NCBI RefSeq assembly: GCF_000209165.1
Contig: NC_009042.1
Coordinates: 2,480,001-2,544,000 of the forward strand
DNA length: 64,000 bases
Direction: 5' to 3'
Source: Scheffersomyces stipitis CBS 6054
Taxonomy: Eukaryota; Ascomycota; Pichiomycetes; Serinales; Debaryomycetaceae
Made by a program: the position numbers and the translations under genes. Below, piece by piece: positions 63,370 through 64,000 of the stretch (the first letter of the stretch is position 1; the number at the start of each line of letters is the position of its first letter). A model generated the notes under the pieces. It was not told where the DNA came from, ran no database searches, and worked only from the letters and a program-made list of their open reading frames with translations.

Positions 63370-64000
63370 ATGAACGTGATTAAGCTGCGCCGTCCTGCTG
63401 TATCGCCAGAGATCGACCCATCGACTCTCTCCAACTACCAAAACTTTGCTGTGTCGAACACTGAGTTGTTCTTGGATGTGTTGTTTGACGAGAAGATCGT
63501 AGCTGGTACGGTTCTTTACCACTTAGAAGTGCTTAACAAGGACGTCTCCGAGGTCATTTTGGATACTTCGTTCTTGACTGTAGAATCCGTAACTGTAAAC
63601 GGCTCTGAAGCTGAATTTTCGTTGCACGAAAGAGTTGAGCCTTTAGGTTCAAGATTAGCTATATCCATTCCTCCAAATTCACAAAAAGTACAGTTGTTCA
63701 TTTCCTTCAGAACCACTGAAAGATGCACGGCTATCCAGTTTTTGGACAAAGAAGCCACTGATGGCAAAAAGGCACCATACTTATTCTGCCAATGCCAGGC
63801 TATTCATGCCAGAAGCTTGTTCCCATGTTTCGATACTCCAGCTCTCAAGTCTACCTACAAGTTGTCTGCCAAGTCTCCCCTCTTCACATTGATGTCTGGA
63901 AGACCAGTTAATCAAGAAGGAGACATGTACTACTTTGACCAGCCAGTGCCAATTCCATCATACTTGATTTCTATCGCCTCTGGTGATATCGTGAAAGCCA
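63370..64000 (+). CDS. LKH1: Leukotriene A4 hydrolase-type aminopeptidase (M1 family), 5' part
   Basis: The first 210 codons of an M1 zinc metallopeptidase that continues past the right edge. It is the orthologue of S. cerevisiae Lap2 (YNL045W) and of LTA4H, a cytosolic aminopeptidase with epoxide hydrolase activity. Start: MNVIKLRRPAVSPEIDPSTLSNY at 63370. The N-terminal saddle domain is visible, with YLFCQCQAIHARSLFPCFDTP, a family hallmark, and FTLMSGRPV and PIPSYLISIASGDI. The GAMEN and HEXXH motifs lie beyond the window. A CTG in the fifth to seventh codon region (KLRR) may be Ser. Confidence 0.93.
   Translation, partial: MNVIKLRRPAVSPEIDPSTLSNYQNFAVSNTELFLDVLFDEKIVAGTVLYHLEVLNKDVSEVILDTSFLTVESVTVNGSEAEFSLHERVEPLGSRLAISIPPNSQKVQLFISFRTTERCTAIQFLDKEATDGKKAPYLFCQCQAIHARSLFPCFDTPALKSTYKLSAKSPLFTLMSGRPVNQEGDMYYFDQPVPIPSYLISIASGDIVKA

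Overview
The window is nuclear DNA from a budding yeast of the CTG clade (Serinales), probably close to Scheffersomyces (Pichia) stipitis or a Debaryomyces/Spathaspora-type relative. The evidence is a compact gene layout with about 30 protein genes on both strands. The two spliced genes have short introns with GTAAGT donors and TACTAAC branch sites. Leucine codons are biased to TTG: on reading CDC48 I found TTG, TTA, CTT and CTC but no in-frame CTG. In ESF1 and RIO1, CTG codons fall inside Ser/Asp/Glu runs, where serine fits better than leucine. Proteins are described with CTG shown as Leu, so such residues may really be Ser. The species is an inference.

Layout. 1-13.6 kb: UBA4 (5' part), an alpha-class p24 cargo receptor (one intron), RIO1, KEI1 (one intron), RTC5, ESF1, an unrecognised disordered phosphoprotein-like gene, and an RTG3-like bHLH factor. 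14.4-26.8 kb: SFT2, HNT1, CDC48, a possible 80-residue membrane peptide, a small mitochondrial-looking protein, a YCII-domain protein, profilin, UBA2 and DPM1. 27.5-35.7 kb: NRP1-like RNA-binding protein, a CSC1/OSCA-type channel and a UME6-like zinc-cluster factor. 35.7-49.5 kb: an accessory-looking region with very long intergenic stretches and three consecutive same-strand genes of the BEM1 family (two SH3-PX-PB1 scaffolds and one protein with only a PB1-like end). 49.5-64 kb: a YPK3-like AGC kinase, an unrecognised polytopic membrane protein, YUH1, a THP3-like SAC3-domain protein, an unrecognised coiled-coil protein with two LSPTLP motifs, a DSF2-like Sel1 protein, a 2.5 kb gene-free stretch, and the 5' part of a leukotriene-A4-hydrolase-type aminopeptidase.

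How the genes relate. Most are housekeeping genes without operon logic. Themes are ubiquitin-like modification and its readers (UBA4, UBA2, YUH1, CDC48), ribosome and RNA biology (RIO1, ESF1, THP3, NRP1), and Golgi/ER traffic and lipid or glycan synthesis (p24, KEI1, SFT2, DPM1). Polarity and growth control form a third theme (profilin, BEM1-like genes, YPK3-like kinase, DSF2-like). The BEM1-family cluster at 40.0-48.8 kb is the best candidate for an undescribed system. It contains two one-SH3 Bem1-type scaffolds with diverged lipid-binding sites, followed by a relative that keeps only the C-terminal partner-binding module. All functions are read from sequence by eye; no database search was possible.
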